This document shows, piece by piece, positions 1 to 64,000 of a stretch of 64,000 nt of DNA. Position 1 is the first letter of the stretch, and the number at the start of each line of letters is the position of its first letter. A program made the position numbers and the translations under genes. This DNA is from Periplaneta americana (Eukaryota; Arthropoda; Insecta; Blattodea; Blattidae), in NCBI RefSeq assembly GCF_040183065.1, contig NC_091131.1:12077300-12141299 (forward strand), written 5' to 3'. The notes under the pieces are model-generated. The model saw only the letters and a program-made list of their open reading frames with translations. It was not told the DNA's origin and made no database searches.

Positions 1-632
1 GATATTTAAACACATTTTTTTTAAATGTGGCCGTTCATTTCGATACAGGCTTCAGTTCTAATGTGAATATCATCACTATAGACTATTGTACCTAATCCCA
101 ATTACCAGTTTCGTCCTTCGTACTAATGTTGAAATAATTCTGTACCTACTCTATAAAAGAGTACCTTACGTACTGTAAATTCAATCTTCACTTCCGCCCG
201 ATCCGAAAAGATAAAATTATTCAGACATACTATCTACTATCCGTCCAAGTGGTTATGTCGTAGGGTCGTAGAAAGGTGGGAAATCACATGACAGTTAATT
301 ACTTAACGAGGCCCTTTTATTTAAGTTATTTTAAACAGTTGTATAATATTACGTAGACGTCCAATTCCTAACAGAAATTAATGTTCTCAGAAAGGCGCTA
401 AGACAGCCCAGCCACTAGCTGGCGAATAAAAGCTGGTGGGGGAAACCGGGATACGACGTAGGCAAATGGACGACAGTACCTGTGCGAAAATGATCCAATA
501 TTGAAAGCTCTTTCGTCACTGGAAAACGCGAGCATATTTTTGGAACGTACTATGACCGTAAGGCTATTATGAGTATATATATACGGTCTTGGATCTGTGT
601 GGAGGACAGTTGAGCTCCATTAGTAGAAGGGG
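1..632. other. unassigned sequence left of copy A
   Basis: No convincing coding segment. The block around 300-540 (ACGAGGCCC, then a GCGGGTGGGG-like stretch) has the look of a dispersed repeat but has no partner in this window. Confidence 0.3.
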
Positions 633-701
633 TGGGAGTGAAGTACATTCAAAAACTCAGGTACAATAAAAATTGAAATAAAAATAAAATGATGTCCCTG
701 T
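633..701 (-). mobile_element. fragment of the ACAGGGACATC element
   Basis: Read on the minus strand it begins ACAGGGACATCATTTTATTT and matches the starts of the plus-strand copies at 15302 and 46211 for about 65 bp before diverging. Confidence 0.6.
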
Positions 702-915
702 ATTATTTTCATACCGATAATGCAGTTCCATTAATTTTCTTTTCCACACAGATTCTACTAAGGAAGTAATTTAACAAAAGGAAATAGAGTAATTGTTACA
801 TTTCAATTTTTAATCTTATATTAATTCACTCTGATATAAAATTTTAACTTAAAATGTTGCTATGTCATAGGTACCACTCTTAATGCAATGTTTAAGCTTA
901 TAGTACGGTAATAAT

Positions 916-1728
916 TTTTGTGCGAGATCGTGCGTATTTGCTTGTTTTCCGCACAAAACCAATACGCGGTAAGTGTGAAATACCACATTCAGTATTCCCA
1001 ACGTAACACACATAACAATTTCCCTCTTCTTACCGCTTAAGCGCCATATTCATTTTACTGTTTTAGACTTTTAACATATTATTTTTAGAGACGTTTAACA
1101 TAGTAATAATTATAAATTGGAAACTTACCACTGCAATTTCACCTAAATTGCAATGTTAATTATTGTTTTTAAATATTTGCAAAAATTAAGTAAAGTCTAC
1201 TACTCCACGAAACTTATTGCATTCCTGATACAAGTAACATTAAGGAAGCCGTGAAAAAATCAACGAGATTCCAGATGCCGATGTTATTACTGCAATATGT
1301 TATATAAATAATATTGTTAAAATATTAAAATGAAAAATAAATCATTACATAACCTTACCGTTTGTTTTAATTTCGCATTTATAGACTGGGGAAGGGGGGG
1401 GGAAGACAGACGTATATCACGGCCTGCTGGAGTATAGTAAACACAGAAAACATTTTACAGCAACAATGTTGAAGAAAAATATTTTGGTGTTCCGAAGTTG
1501 GCGTCATTAAACAGAAACCAACATGGAAATTTCATTGCAACTAATTAGAAATTCGTCTTTCAGGTATGTAATAAACGATCTTCGCACAAAATAATGTACG
1601 ATACACGAGCGGTATGTTGGTTTTCATGTTCTCGGAAATTAAAAAAGCTCAACAACGTTTCGCTTTTTCAATCTTTTCCTCGACCATGAAAACGTCAACA
1701 TACCGCTCTTATAACGTATATTACTATT
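916..1728 (+). repeat. 810-bp hairpin-ended repeat, copy A
   Basis: Starts TTTTGTGCGAGATCG and ends CGTATATTACTATT. Two further copies (8955-9764, 22815-23623) align end to end with only scattered substitutions and small indels. No ORF of note. The right end folds into a long imperfect hairpin (stem GAGCGGTATGTTG / CAACATACCGCTC at 1607-1708, extending outwards), and a TTTTGTGCGA word at the left end recurs inverted just before that hairpin. Confidence 0.85.
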
Positions 1729-1744
1729 GTTGTAACATTTTAAC

Positions 1745-2035
1745 TTAAGAGAACGGTACAACTGTAAACACAGGTACTGCCTTGAATTTAATGTTTAAGC
1801 CTATATTGCTGTAAAATTTAACTTCAAATACTGATGGTGCTACTACTATAACACAAGTACAAAAAAAAATATTGTTGCCCTCAACTTTGTTGAAAGGAAT
1901 GTTGGCCTGCGCCATCATTTCATACAGATCTCTGCTAAATTCGTCCGTTGGCACTGAATTACTAGTTGAAGATAGATCGTCAGACTCGCTTCTTTCTATC
2001 AATTTCAAATGGTTTATGTGTTTTTTTTTTTTCAT
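1745..2035 (-). pseudogene. possible hAT transposase N-terminal remnant
   Basis: A 96-codon frame contains EFSRDLYEMMAQANIPFNKV, which resembles the segment after the zinc finger in the intact hAT protein at 28089-29573 ([20 protein letters not shown]). The rest is not recognisable. A degraded fragment of a related element is the likely explanation. Confidence 0.4.
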
Positions 2036-2186
2036 TACAGTGCTGTTGTAAATACCATCTTTTAGAACAGATTATGTCAGTCTTACATAAATTCGATAGC
2101 GTTAAGTAAAGGGAGATAAGTCATAAAAATAAGTTTCGAGTTAAATGAAAATTAAACATCGGACCTTATTGCAAATAATTTTTTAC

Positions 2187-3060
2187 ACAAATGAAATGAA
2201 ATGAAATGAAATGATTAGCCTAAAAGTGTCCCGTTAAGGGCAAAGGCCTCCTCCTATAGAGGGAGAGCTCTATTTGTCTCACGCGGTGAGCTACTCCGCG
2301 TAACAGATGTTTACAACCTTGGAATTGTTCACTTCGTTCACATTCTGCACTGTTTGCAATTGTTCGCTTGTTTCTGTCGCACTTGTTTTAGTCGCTGTTC
2401 ACTTGTCTTCTTATGTTTTTCCAGTCTTCCCTATGTCTTGCTCTGCTTGACCAATGGCTTCCTACACGTTCACTGAAGAGGTCGGCCCATCTTCTTCTTG
2501 GTCTTCCGGGTGATCTCTTGCCAATGCGGGGATCCCATAGTGTGACTGTCTGCGTCCATCTTCCGTCTAAGTCGTGCAACATGGCCTCCCCACTTCCATT
2601 TGGTGTTGGTGGCTTGCAGTGCTGGATCTTTAATTGCTGACATCTTTTGTAGCACTTCGTTTGGAACTCTGTCCCTCAGTGATAAGCCTAGTACCCTTCT
2701 CAGCATCTTCCTTTGGCATATTTGGAGACTGTTACGAAGTTTGGCAGTGAGAGACCACGTCTGGCACCCATATAACAGTACAGGAGTTACGCAGGACTCC
2801 AATATTTCTATTCTGAGTTTCTTGCTGAGTGTTCTCTCCAGTACGATGAACTTGAGAGTCCAGAATGCCTTCCACGCGAGGGAAATCCTTCTTTTTATTT
2901 CCTTCTCTGTCTTCTGGTGGAAGGAGACTAACTGTCCTAGATATATGTATTCAGACACGTATTGTAGTTCTGCACCATCAATTATTATGGGTGACTCCGG
3001 CCCGTTTGACATTACGTGTGTCTTGGTCATATTCATCAGGAGGCCTGCTGATCTTTTACA
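2187..3060 (-). mobile_element. RTE/BovB-like LINE, 5'-truncated 3' end
   Basis: The minus strand encodes the end of a non-LTR reverse transcriptase: YIYLGQL, LLYGCQTWSL, KMLRRVLGLSLRDR and, after a frameshift near 2580, GRWTQTV...GRPRRRWADL. A short 3' UTR follows and the copy ends in a tandem GAAAT-type tail at about 2190-2212. The 5' end is lost. Confidence 0.75.
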
Positions 3061-3487
3061 CAAATAAAACACACCAAATGCTAGAGTTATTTTCTTTTTT
3101 GCACACCCACTTGTAGAATTTAACTTGGAGAATACACAAAAATTCCATTTGCACAAGAATGACTTAACACCGTCGAATTACACAGAATTATGTCGCCACA
3201 TACACAGACATACTGTCTTCCGAAAAACTCTATCCACTTCTATACTTTTGTATACTAGTTTTATGCACTTTTATTTCAACTGGTAGTTCATAACATCATA
3301 AACATTGCTATACTGCACTGCACTTGTTTAGGAGTAAGGAATTTTTTGTAGAGTGACTCTGTAGTGCGCGTTACTTGTGTTTTTGATCAGGGTGTCTAAT
3401 GAAGGACACGTGCCGTAATGTATACCCCGTGCTTACTTACACTCATTCCAATGTTGTGGGACTAAGAAAACGATCTTTAGTGATGAA
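3061..3487. other. unassigned sequence
   Basis: Between the LINE end and the first hAT terminal repeat. No coding segment or repeat recognised. Confidence 0.3.
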
Positions 3488-4383
3488 CAGGCTTCGAGAC
3501 TTTGGACCCGATACAATAAGCTTACTGTGAATGCACTATAGGTTGTTGACTCGCTGCATGTAGATAGAAATGTGTTGAGGTAACAACGTTGCTATTTAGA
3601 GTAGAGTACGGTAGTATGGGGAAACACACATATGTACATTCTGAAAGTAAATATACATTACACAATGATAATGTCAAAACAATGTGAAAAGCATTTATTC
3701 TCCTGTCTTTTATAAGCATTTGTGTTAATGGTGGAAATAAGAATGTAGCAATTTTAATTTTTTTTATTTATCCTATTGGTCGTCTTTAGGAAGTGCAGTT
3801 ACAGTACCGAATTGCAATGTACCTACTACAAGATACATTCTCAGTGTCTCAAATGTAAATCTTTTTCGGTTATCTGCCAAAGTTTGTACTGTAGAAAGCT
3901 GCGCTCTACGTCGCATGACGTGATAGGAGCAAAACGAAAAATCCTGACATCATTGCAGTCTCTAAGAGACAGTCCTTTATTCTCGGGTGACTCTATGTCC
4001 ACTAATTTGCTATTTATGTTACACAATGTTCCATATCCGTAATTTTTACATAAAATTGACTTCAACTTCTGTTTTACACGTTCAGTAACCGGTGTACTTC
4101 ATGTCTCATTAATTCTCTGTATTATTTTCTAAATTAATTCGGGGGCTTCCGGCATCTCTTGCTCTGACTTTTCTAACCGTGTAATAGTTTCAAACACAGT
4201 TTGTATGAAAACCAAATTATTCGTCAGAACCTTCAAATCCAGAGCGTTTTCCTTTGCGTAGGTATTTGTTGGCATTCATTCTACAGTACCCCCACCCACT
4301 GTACGCTTTACCACTATACTCAGTACGCCGTTATGCGGATTTCCCACTGAACTGCTCTATCGGGTCCGAAGTCTCGAAGCCTG
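3488..4383 (-). mobile_element. degraded hAT element 1 of a tandem pair
   Basis: Bounded by inverted ends CAGGCTTCGAGACTTTGGAC (left) and the complement ending CTCGAAGCCTG (right). Inside, a minus-strand frame near 3841-4065 keeps [12 protein letters not shown], the hAT C-terminal dimerisation motif. Flanks GTGATGAA and GTGATCAG are a weak TSD. The element is about 0.9 kb, so it is internally deleted. Confidence 0.75.
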
Positions 4384-4388
4384 GTGAT

Positions 4389-5553
4389 CAGATATCGAGA
4401 TTTTGGACCAGATAGAATAAGTTTACTAAGTCCATGCTATTGGCAGCTTTTTCACTGTGTTAGAGGGGGATGGGAGTCGGCAGAAGAAAAGGCATGTGTA
4501 CATGAAACCCGGTCCAGACCGGTCTGCTGGTGCTGTACAGTGACGTTCCAAAAAAAAGCAACTAATTTATCAAACATTAAAATAAAACGATTCTTAGAGG
4601 AAAAAATTCTATAGGAACAAAAAAAATTAATTTTTACATACATTAAAAAAAACCTATAATGCGAAATTTTGAAAATAAATTAATATGCACTTCCTTTCGG
4701 CTTCTGTCATAAGCACAAGTGCAATACTTACTCAACATACATAATAATCCTACACTATATACACAACTTATGGTGTACAATTCATGGTACTGTTACAATG
4801 GAGCCTACTACAAGACACATTCTGAAGGTCTCAAAACTAACTTTCTTCGGTAGTCGGCAAGACAAAGTTTATATTGGGAGACGCTCCCCTCTACATCACA
4901 TGATGTAATGGATTTATTTTAGTAGGTTATTTTACGACCCTTTTCAACATCTTAGGTTATTTAGCGTCTGAATGAGATGAAGATGATAATGCCAGTGAAA
5001 TGAGTCTGCGGTCCAGCACCAAAAGTTACCCAGTATTTGTTCACATTGGGTTGAGGGGAAAACCCAGAAAAAAAACCTCAACTAGGTAACTTGCCCCGAC
5101 CGGCAATCGAACTCGGGCCACCTGATTTCGCGGCCAGACGCGCTAACCGTTACTCCACAGGTGTGGATGATGTAATGGATTCAAAACGAAAAAACACTAA
5201 GTCATTGAAATCTATTTTCGCTACCCCAGCAGTGTCCGTAGACTTCTTCCCTGCTAGCATGTGTTTTATGTCACAGAATGACGCATATATTCTTTGACTA
5301 ATCACATAGATGCACAGATAAAAACTAGACTACTAGCTATCTCCTTTCCTCTCTTCTGATAAAGTGAACTAGGTGCACGGGACTGTTTTTATTGTCAGAA
5401 CAGTACCTCCTCTCCCTGCCTTATGATTGAGTAAATAAAGCACATCGGACGACAGGTAGGTCGCTACCATCACTGCCCCCACCCACTACCGTCCTGCTTT
5501 CCAACTTGAAATCGCACTGTTTTCATCTATCGGGTCTAAAGTCTCTAAGCCTG
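4389..5553 (-). mobile_element. degraded hAT element 2, five bases after element 1
   Basis: A second, more diverged copy with left end CAGATATCGAGATTTTGGAC and right end ...CTCTAAGCCTG. Flanks CTGGTGAT (4381-4388) and CTGATGAT (5554-5561) match 7/8, as expected for a hAT TSD. It carries the same transposase remnant as element 1 (about 4790-5290), split by a SINE. Confidence 0.7.
4915..5167 (-). mobile_element. tRNA-derived SINE (family S1)
   Basis: Read on the minus strand: head with GTGGAGTAACGGTTAGCG (box A region) and GAGTTCGATTGCC (box B), then a conserved TTTTCTGGGTTTTCCC body and a CGTAAAATAACC tail. A 14-bp TSD, TGATGTAATGGATT, flanks it exactly (4901-4914 and 5168-5181). Confidence 0.9.
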
Positions 5554-5884
5554 CTGATGATGAAGCAGAATATCAGAACAGATAGTTTCACAAGTCCTAC
5601 TGAAGGTGGAAAACTGAAAGGATTTTTCAAACCAAGGTTGATTTTAAGGCACTATTTATTACAAATATTACATTATTCATTGAAGATTGTGTTTCTGCAA
5701 GTTCGTAGTTTCAAATTCGATGAACACGAGAAAATTTTGTAAAAATAATCAGTCGCAAGTGTTGACAAATTATGCATGAAATGGAATTGAGCCTCAAAAG
5801 TGAGCGATTTCAAAAATGGTCTTCGGTTTCATTTCATCATTAGAATTACAGCCAGGAAATTTATGTTATTGAATATAAAATTCT
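5554..5884. other. unassigned AT-rich sequence
   Basis: No recognisable coding or repeat structure between the hAT pair and the next LINE. Confidence 0.3.
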
Positions 5885-6819
5885 TTGAGACAGATTAAGG
5901 GGAGAATATGGTATAATTTGAATTCTTTCGTAGTTGATGCACATTTTTTAACAGAAGAAATAGTGAAATCAGAAGTAAACACTGAAATACTGAAACAGTT
6001 GTCTTTAGAGACAATTAATATTAGGTACCATCCACAAAACTGGCTTCATTTATACACCGACGGATCCTTTATCTCCAGAGAACAAGGTGCCGGTGCAGGT
6101 GTTACGTGCTGTCTCTTCTCACTTTAAAGATCTCTTGGGTATGGAACAACAAGTTTTGATGGTGAAATCATTGCAATAAGTGAATGTCTCAGGAATCTTC
6201 TATGCCACATCAATAAATTTAGGAATGCAGTTATATTGTCAGACTCCAAAGCAGCTATTCTATCAATAGTCTCTAAACACACACCTTCATCTCAAACAGC
6301 AGAAATAACTAAAATGCTCTCTCAATTAATATCACTCAATAAAAGAATTGTATTCCAATGGATACCATCCCATTGTGGAATCCTGGGAAACGAGAATGCG
6401 GATGCTTTAGCAAAGAAGGGCAGCACTGCTACTTACAGACCTGTTACTAAATCTACGTATTACTCTGTGAAGAGATTTATTAAATCTACATATTTAGACT
6501 TCAACAAACAAAATTTGATAACTCATCCCAAGGGAAAAAATGGAACTCTCTGCATCAAAATCCACAGTTAATTCCCGATTTACCACGAAAATCGTCTGTA
6601 GCTGCATTTAGATTGGCAACAGGCCATGATTGTTTGGCCAAACACCTGCATAGAATAGGAATATATCAGTCCCCTAACTGTCCATTGTGCAACTCAAACC
6701 AAGAAATGGATTCGGAACACCTCAAAATCTGTGCTTCAGTGGCTGGTCATGATAATATCTTTGAAAAATATTGGAGTGCAAGAGGTCAAATGACTTTATT
6801 GTCAAACGCCTGGCATTAG
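5885..6819 (+). mobile_element. LINE 3' end with RNase H domain, frameshifted
   Basis: The plus strand encodes, over several frames, an RNase H domain (LHLYTDGSF, then LSDSKAAI, then QWIPSHCGILGNENADALAK) and a C-terminal zinc-knuckle-like CPLCN...MDSEHLKIC. The order is typical of LINEs that carry RNase H after the reverse transcriptase (I, Jockey or R1-like). A frameshift near 6125 and further breaks after 6570 make it a pseudogene. Confidence 0.75.
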
Positions 6820-7185
6820 AAAACAACAACAACATTTTTAATTTTCTATGTGTAGAATATAATTGCTGCAACAACTTAAATTCGAGATTAGTTTTTGAAA
6901 AACATTTTTGGGGCTAAAATGTTGAAAAAAAATTAGTAGGATACAGTAATTCACAAAAATTGATATATCTCAGCTTTTTTTCTAAGATAAATTGAAAATT
7001 TATGTGGCATTTTACTTCAAAAGTACGTTTTTGAAGTGAGTCTGTACACCGAATTTTGACAAAAAAAAAAATGAAATTTTGGTTTTGATCGTTTTTCGGT
7101 AGTTTAATATGTATAAAATGATAATATGACTTTATTTATTCCAATTATCAGCTTTTAGCCCTATCTTCATCAAAAATGTTGTAGT
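6820..7185. other. unassigned AT-rich sequence, possibly LINE 3' UTR
   Basis: Follows the LINE coding remnant and has homopolymer runs. No domain or repeat partner found. Confidence 0.3.
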
Positions 7186-7780
7186 AATTCTTAATGCAAA
7201 AAGTGTTATCAATGAAAACTTTTTTCTTGGCAATCGTTGAGTGGAATTTTAAATTTATTGAACCGGTTGTATACATAAAGGTGTGTTACATATACCCTTT
7301 CATACATTTGTATCTCTTATCACTTCTGAGAAAAGTGCAGCAAAAATTGAGGAATTTAACATTTCAAGATATGAAAACTTCGACACCATTTTTTTTGCAC
7401 TTTCTTACTTTTGTGACATTGGTGCTCTTTTCTCAGAAAGTGTTGTACTCAGAAGGCCGAAATTAATATACAATATTAATGTGATGGCATTTTACACAGT
7501 ATGTTAAAAAAAATAAGTTTATTTCTATCTTCAGCAAAAATAAAATATAATTTGCAGCAGCCTAATTCTTAATACAAGAAATGTTATCAATGATTTTTTT
7601 TTTTTTTTGCTAACTGCTCAGTGGAATTTTAAATTTATTTAACCGATTGTATACATAAAGGTATGATACATATGCCCTCTTTTTTCTACATTTGTATCTT
7701 TTATGACTTCTGAGAAATGTGTACCTAAATTTGAGGAATTGAACATTGTTACATATGGAAGTACACACTCCCCTTAAAAT
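7186..7780 (+). repeat. two tandem diverged copies of an interspersed repeat
   Basis: The phrase GTGGAATTTTAAATTTATT, then CATAAAGGT, then TTCTGAGAAA and GAGGAATTTAAC occurs at about 7225-7400 and again at 7605-7780, with similar leading sequence before each. A third copy lies at 23696-23868 beside exon 4. Copies differ at many sites, so this is an older family. No class assigned. Confidence 0.7.
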
Positions 7781-8508
7781 ATCTGCAGCACAATCTTGAT
7801 ATTCGATTTCATAATTTTAAGATAAAAAAATTACATTTTAAGAATTAATTTTAGAGGCACTTTTATAGAAATATGGAGATATATTTTTCAAATGCAACAA
7901 AATAACAAATTTCTGTTATAAAGTAAAGAATGTGTGCATAAAACATTAATAGTTCCGAAGGTAATATAACTTTTTGTATGAGAATAAAGTAAAAAAAAAA
8001 TAATGTTACGGAAAATTAAAATCGAAGTTCAGTTTCATTTAGAAGAATTTGTGCATCAGAGCTTAAAAATAGCTTGACATTAGTCAAAAAGTTCACAAAT
8101 GAGCACAAAATGTTATGTAATATGTTTCTCACATCGCAGACATTATTTTAAAGCAATTTTTTATTGCAAAATTTACTGGTTTTTCAACATATCTAACCAT
8201 CCTTCCCCGTTCAAAACCCTGTACACCTGAACTTTAAAAATAACGTGGCAGCAGCTGACAAGGGCATGAACGTGTATTGAATAATATTTAATATAACATA
8301 CATCTTGATTACACAACTTTCAACACTATATCACTTCGGAATATATCGGATATCAAAGTGTACTTGAAGGACTTTTTTAATTCACTGGTTTTCCACCACA
8401 TTAAAACCATTATCTCCTCTTAAGTTATTAGAATATTCATCATACAGCACGATATAAAATTATGAAGTGGTTTCTGCAGTACAGTAACACACTTTGTGAA
8501 AACATTTT
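7781..8508. other. intergenic sequence downstream of the gene
   Basis: AT-rich, with no repeat partner in the window and no coding segment. It probably lies just past the gene's polyadenylation site. Confidence 0.35.
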
Positions 8509-8529
8509 CTGGCCGCTTTTCGCTGCTAC

Positions 8530-8535
8530 TTTATT
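8530..8535 (-). other. poly(A) signal of the takeout-like gene
   Basis: AATAAA on the minus strand, about 154 nt after the stop codon. The implied 3' UTR is roughly 170-180 nt and free of recognisable repeats. It is the first perfect AATAAA downstream that fits; an AATAAG lies nearer the stop. Confidence 0.65.
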
Positions 8536-8688
8536 CCTACACACATTTGGTTGAGTTTGTGCCCAATGGCTAAACTTTGAAAGTGTTACATAATGATTTT
8601 CTCTTCACATCAAATGGCTTTTACTCGAATTGCGGCAATGATATGCAACAATAATAAATAATACTGCTTGACTTATTGTTGTTCACAT

Positions 8689-62257
<53,569 letters not shown>

Positions 62258-62293
62258 TCTTCTGATCACTGAGACAAGTAAAAGTAGATGTGA

Positions 62294-62303
62294 CAGACTG
62301 GCC
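62294..62303 (-). promoter_or_regulatory. predicted initiator and transcription start
   Basis: GGCCAGTCTG on the minus strand, with the candidate +1 A at 62299. Chosen from spacing to the TATA box; no experimental support is visible. Confidence 0.45.
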
Positions 62304-62325
62304 TTCGCCGGTGGTGGTGGAGTGG

Positions 62326-62333
62326 AATATATA
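62326..62333 (-). promoter_or_regulatory. TATA box of the takeout-like gene
   Basis: TATATATT on the minus strand, preceded by GG. Its first T is 34 nt upstream of a CCAGTC initiator-like site with A at 62299, giving a predicted 5' UTR of about 42 nt before the ATG. A TCAGTG closer to the ATG (A at 62270) fits the arthropod initiator better in sequence but lies 63 nt from the TATA box, too far. Confidence 0.7.
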
Positions 62334-62750
62334 CCTGCGCCACAAATGCACGCACCTCCACTTGGGGTACCCGCCGCTGTATCGAAGAACCCCTCCAGAG
62401 GAGAAAGGGAGATTCGGTGGGAACACACGCCGACAGAGAGTCCGTCGTAAATTGGTATATTGTAATGATAGATATTATGTAAACACAACGAGGGGAAGGG
62501 ACGAGATTAAAGACGGGGAAATATGAGTAGCGTAAAGGGAAGGATGTCAAGAAGGGGAAAATGTGGGGGAAGGCAAGGATACAATAGAGATGAAGAGTTT
62601 GAAAAAAAAAAACGAAGGGAAGGAATATGAAGAATAGGAAATGCAGGGAGGAATGGATGGAAAATTAGAACATGGATTTAAAGAAAAGAAATATATAAAA
62701 GGAAGAAGAGTAAGTGTAAAGGAAAACAAAACGGATTAATATAAAAAAAA

Positions 62751-62779
<29 letters not shown>
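62334..62779 (-). promoter_or_regulatory. upstream region of the takeout-like gene
   Basis: About 450 bp between the TATA box and the next LINE copy. It is unusually low in recognisable repeats except for an AAT microsatellite (about 62752-62779) and a purine-rich plus strand around 62470-62720. I saw no perfect CACGTG E-box. A GTAAACA forkhead-like word sits near 62479. Any regulatory role is inference from position. Confidence 0.35.
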
Positions 62780-62784
<5 letters not shown>

Positions 62785-64000
62785 TCTTACTGGCTTTTAA
62801 GGAACCCGGAGGTTCATTGCCGCCCTCACATAAGCCCGCCACTGGCCCCTATCATGAGCAAGGTTAATCCAGTCTCCACCATCATATCCCACCTCCCTCA
62901 AATCCATTTTAATATTATCTTCCCACCTACGTCTCGGCCTCCCCAAAGGTCTCTTTCCCTCCGACCTCCCAATTAACACTCTATATGCATTTCTGGAATC
63001 GCCCATACGTGCTACACGTCCTGCCCATCTCAAACGTCTGGATTTCATGTTCCTAATTATGTCAGGTGAAGTATACAATGCGTGCAGCTCTGTGTTGTTT
63101 AACTTTCTCCATTCTCCTGTAACTTCATCCCTTTTAGCCCCAAATATTTTCCTAAGAACCTTATTCTCAAACACCCTTAACCTGTTGTCTTCTCTCAAAG
63201 TGAGAGCCCAAGTTTCACAACCATACAGAACAACCGGTAATATAATTGTTTTATAAATTCTAACTTTCAGATATTTTGACAGCAGACTAGTTGACAAAAG
63301 CTTCTCAACCCAATAATAACACGCATTTCCCATATTTATTCTGCGTTTAATTTCCTTCCGAGTGTCATTTATTTTTGTTACTGTTGCTCCAAGATATTTT
63401 AATTTTTCCACCTCTTCGAAGGATAAATCTCCAATTTTTATAGTTCCATTTCGTAGAATATTCTGGTCACGATACATAATCATATACTTAGTCTTTTCGG
63501 GGTTTACTTCCAACCCTATCTCTTTACTTGCTTCAACTAGAATTTCCGCGTTTTCCCTAATCGTTTGTGGATTTTCTCCTAACATATTCACGTCATCCGC
63601 ATAGACAAGAAGCTGATGTAATCCGTTCAATTCCAAACCTTCTCTGTTATCCTGAACTTTTTTAATGGCATATTCTAGAGCGAAGTTAAAAAGTAAAGGT
63701 GATAGTGTATCTCCCTGCTTTAGCCCGCAGTGAATTGGAAAAGCATCAGATAGAAACTGGCCTATACGGAGTCTGCTGTAAGTTTCACTAAGACACATTT
63801 TAATTAATCGAACTAGTTTCTTGGGAATACCAAATTCAATAAGAATATTATATAAAACTTCTCTCTTAACCGAGTCATACGCCTTTTTTTAAATCTATGA
63901 ATAACTGATGTACTGTACCCTTATACTCCCATTTTTTCTCCATTATTTGTCGAATACTAAAAATCTGATCAGTAGTCGATCTGTTACGCCTAAAACCACA
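62780..64000 (-). mobile_element. RTE-like LINE, copy e, runs off the right edge
   Basis: The longest copy here. A 333-codon open frame (63798-62797) covers [53 protein letters not shown] (catalytic YADD), LYGCETWAL and ends AAMNLRVP. Upstream codons continue past 63798 in a shifted frame (poly-T change near 63886). An AAT run replaces the usual TAAG tail. About 450 bp upstream of the gene's TATA box. Confidence 0.9.

Overview
The window is animal nuclear DNA and looks insect. It is AT-rich, has very long introns, and is packed with LINEs, Penelope-like elements, Helitrons, hAT, pogo and mariner-type DNA transposons, tRNA-derived SINEs and ATT microsatellites. The mix of families, and a LINE tail carrying a conserved GAAGAGAAGGCCTTAYGGCC block, suggest a large blattodean genome (cockroach or termite). 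That assignment is inference from remembered family resemblance, not a database match.

One host gene can be assembled from the sequence. It is a takeout / juvenile-hormone-binding-protein (JHBP) family gene on the minus strand, running from the ATG at 62257 to the TGA at 8689. Six coding exons (62257-62194, 31463-31371, 27262-27112, 24013-23880, 16184-16032, 8840-8689; 64+93+151+134+153+152 = 747 nt) join through five GT-AG introns with consistent phases into a 248-residue secreted protein. A TATA box, a candidate initiator and an AATAAA signal sit at sensible distances. Introns are 30.7, 4.1, 3.1, 7.7 and 7.2 kb, so exons are about 1.4% of the locus.

Layout from left to right: 1-8.5 kb is downstream of the gene (repeat copy A, an RTE-like LINE, two tandem hAT elements, an RNase H LINE end, a diverged interspersed repeat). 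Intron 5 (8.84-16.03) has repeat copy B, a pogo/Tigger element with a LINE and a palindromic element nested in it, a rearranged Penelope-like element and a LINE 3' end. Intron 4 (16.19-23.88) has another palindromic element, a 5'-inverted LINE with a SINE inside, a Helitron interrupted by a Penelope-like element, and repeat copy C. Intron 3 (24.01-27.11) has a 42-bp minisatellite, a foldback element and a TIR transposon with two insertions. Intron 2 (27.26-31.37) has a hAT element with an intact 494-aa transposase and perfect 8-bp TSD, inside a plus-strand LINE, inside a minus-strand LINE. Intron 1 (31.46-62.19) has a 2.3-kb 26-bp minisatellite, several hAT elements, LINEs, a head-to-head Helitron pair, a third Helitron, inverted SINE units and, 76 nt after the first 5' splice site, a 385-bp inverted repeat at about 96% arm identity. 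A further LINE copy lies about 450 bp upstream of the promoter and runs off the right edge.

The transposon proteins are mostly fragments and there is no sign that they work together with the host gene. The observations most worth follow-up are the intronic long hairpin, the three-copy palindromic element with a conserved short ORF, the three-copy 810-bp element ending in a long hairpin, the apparently intact hAT, and exon 4 as an island between repeats.
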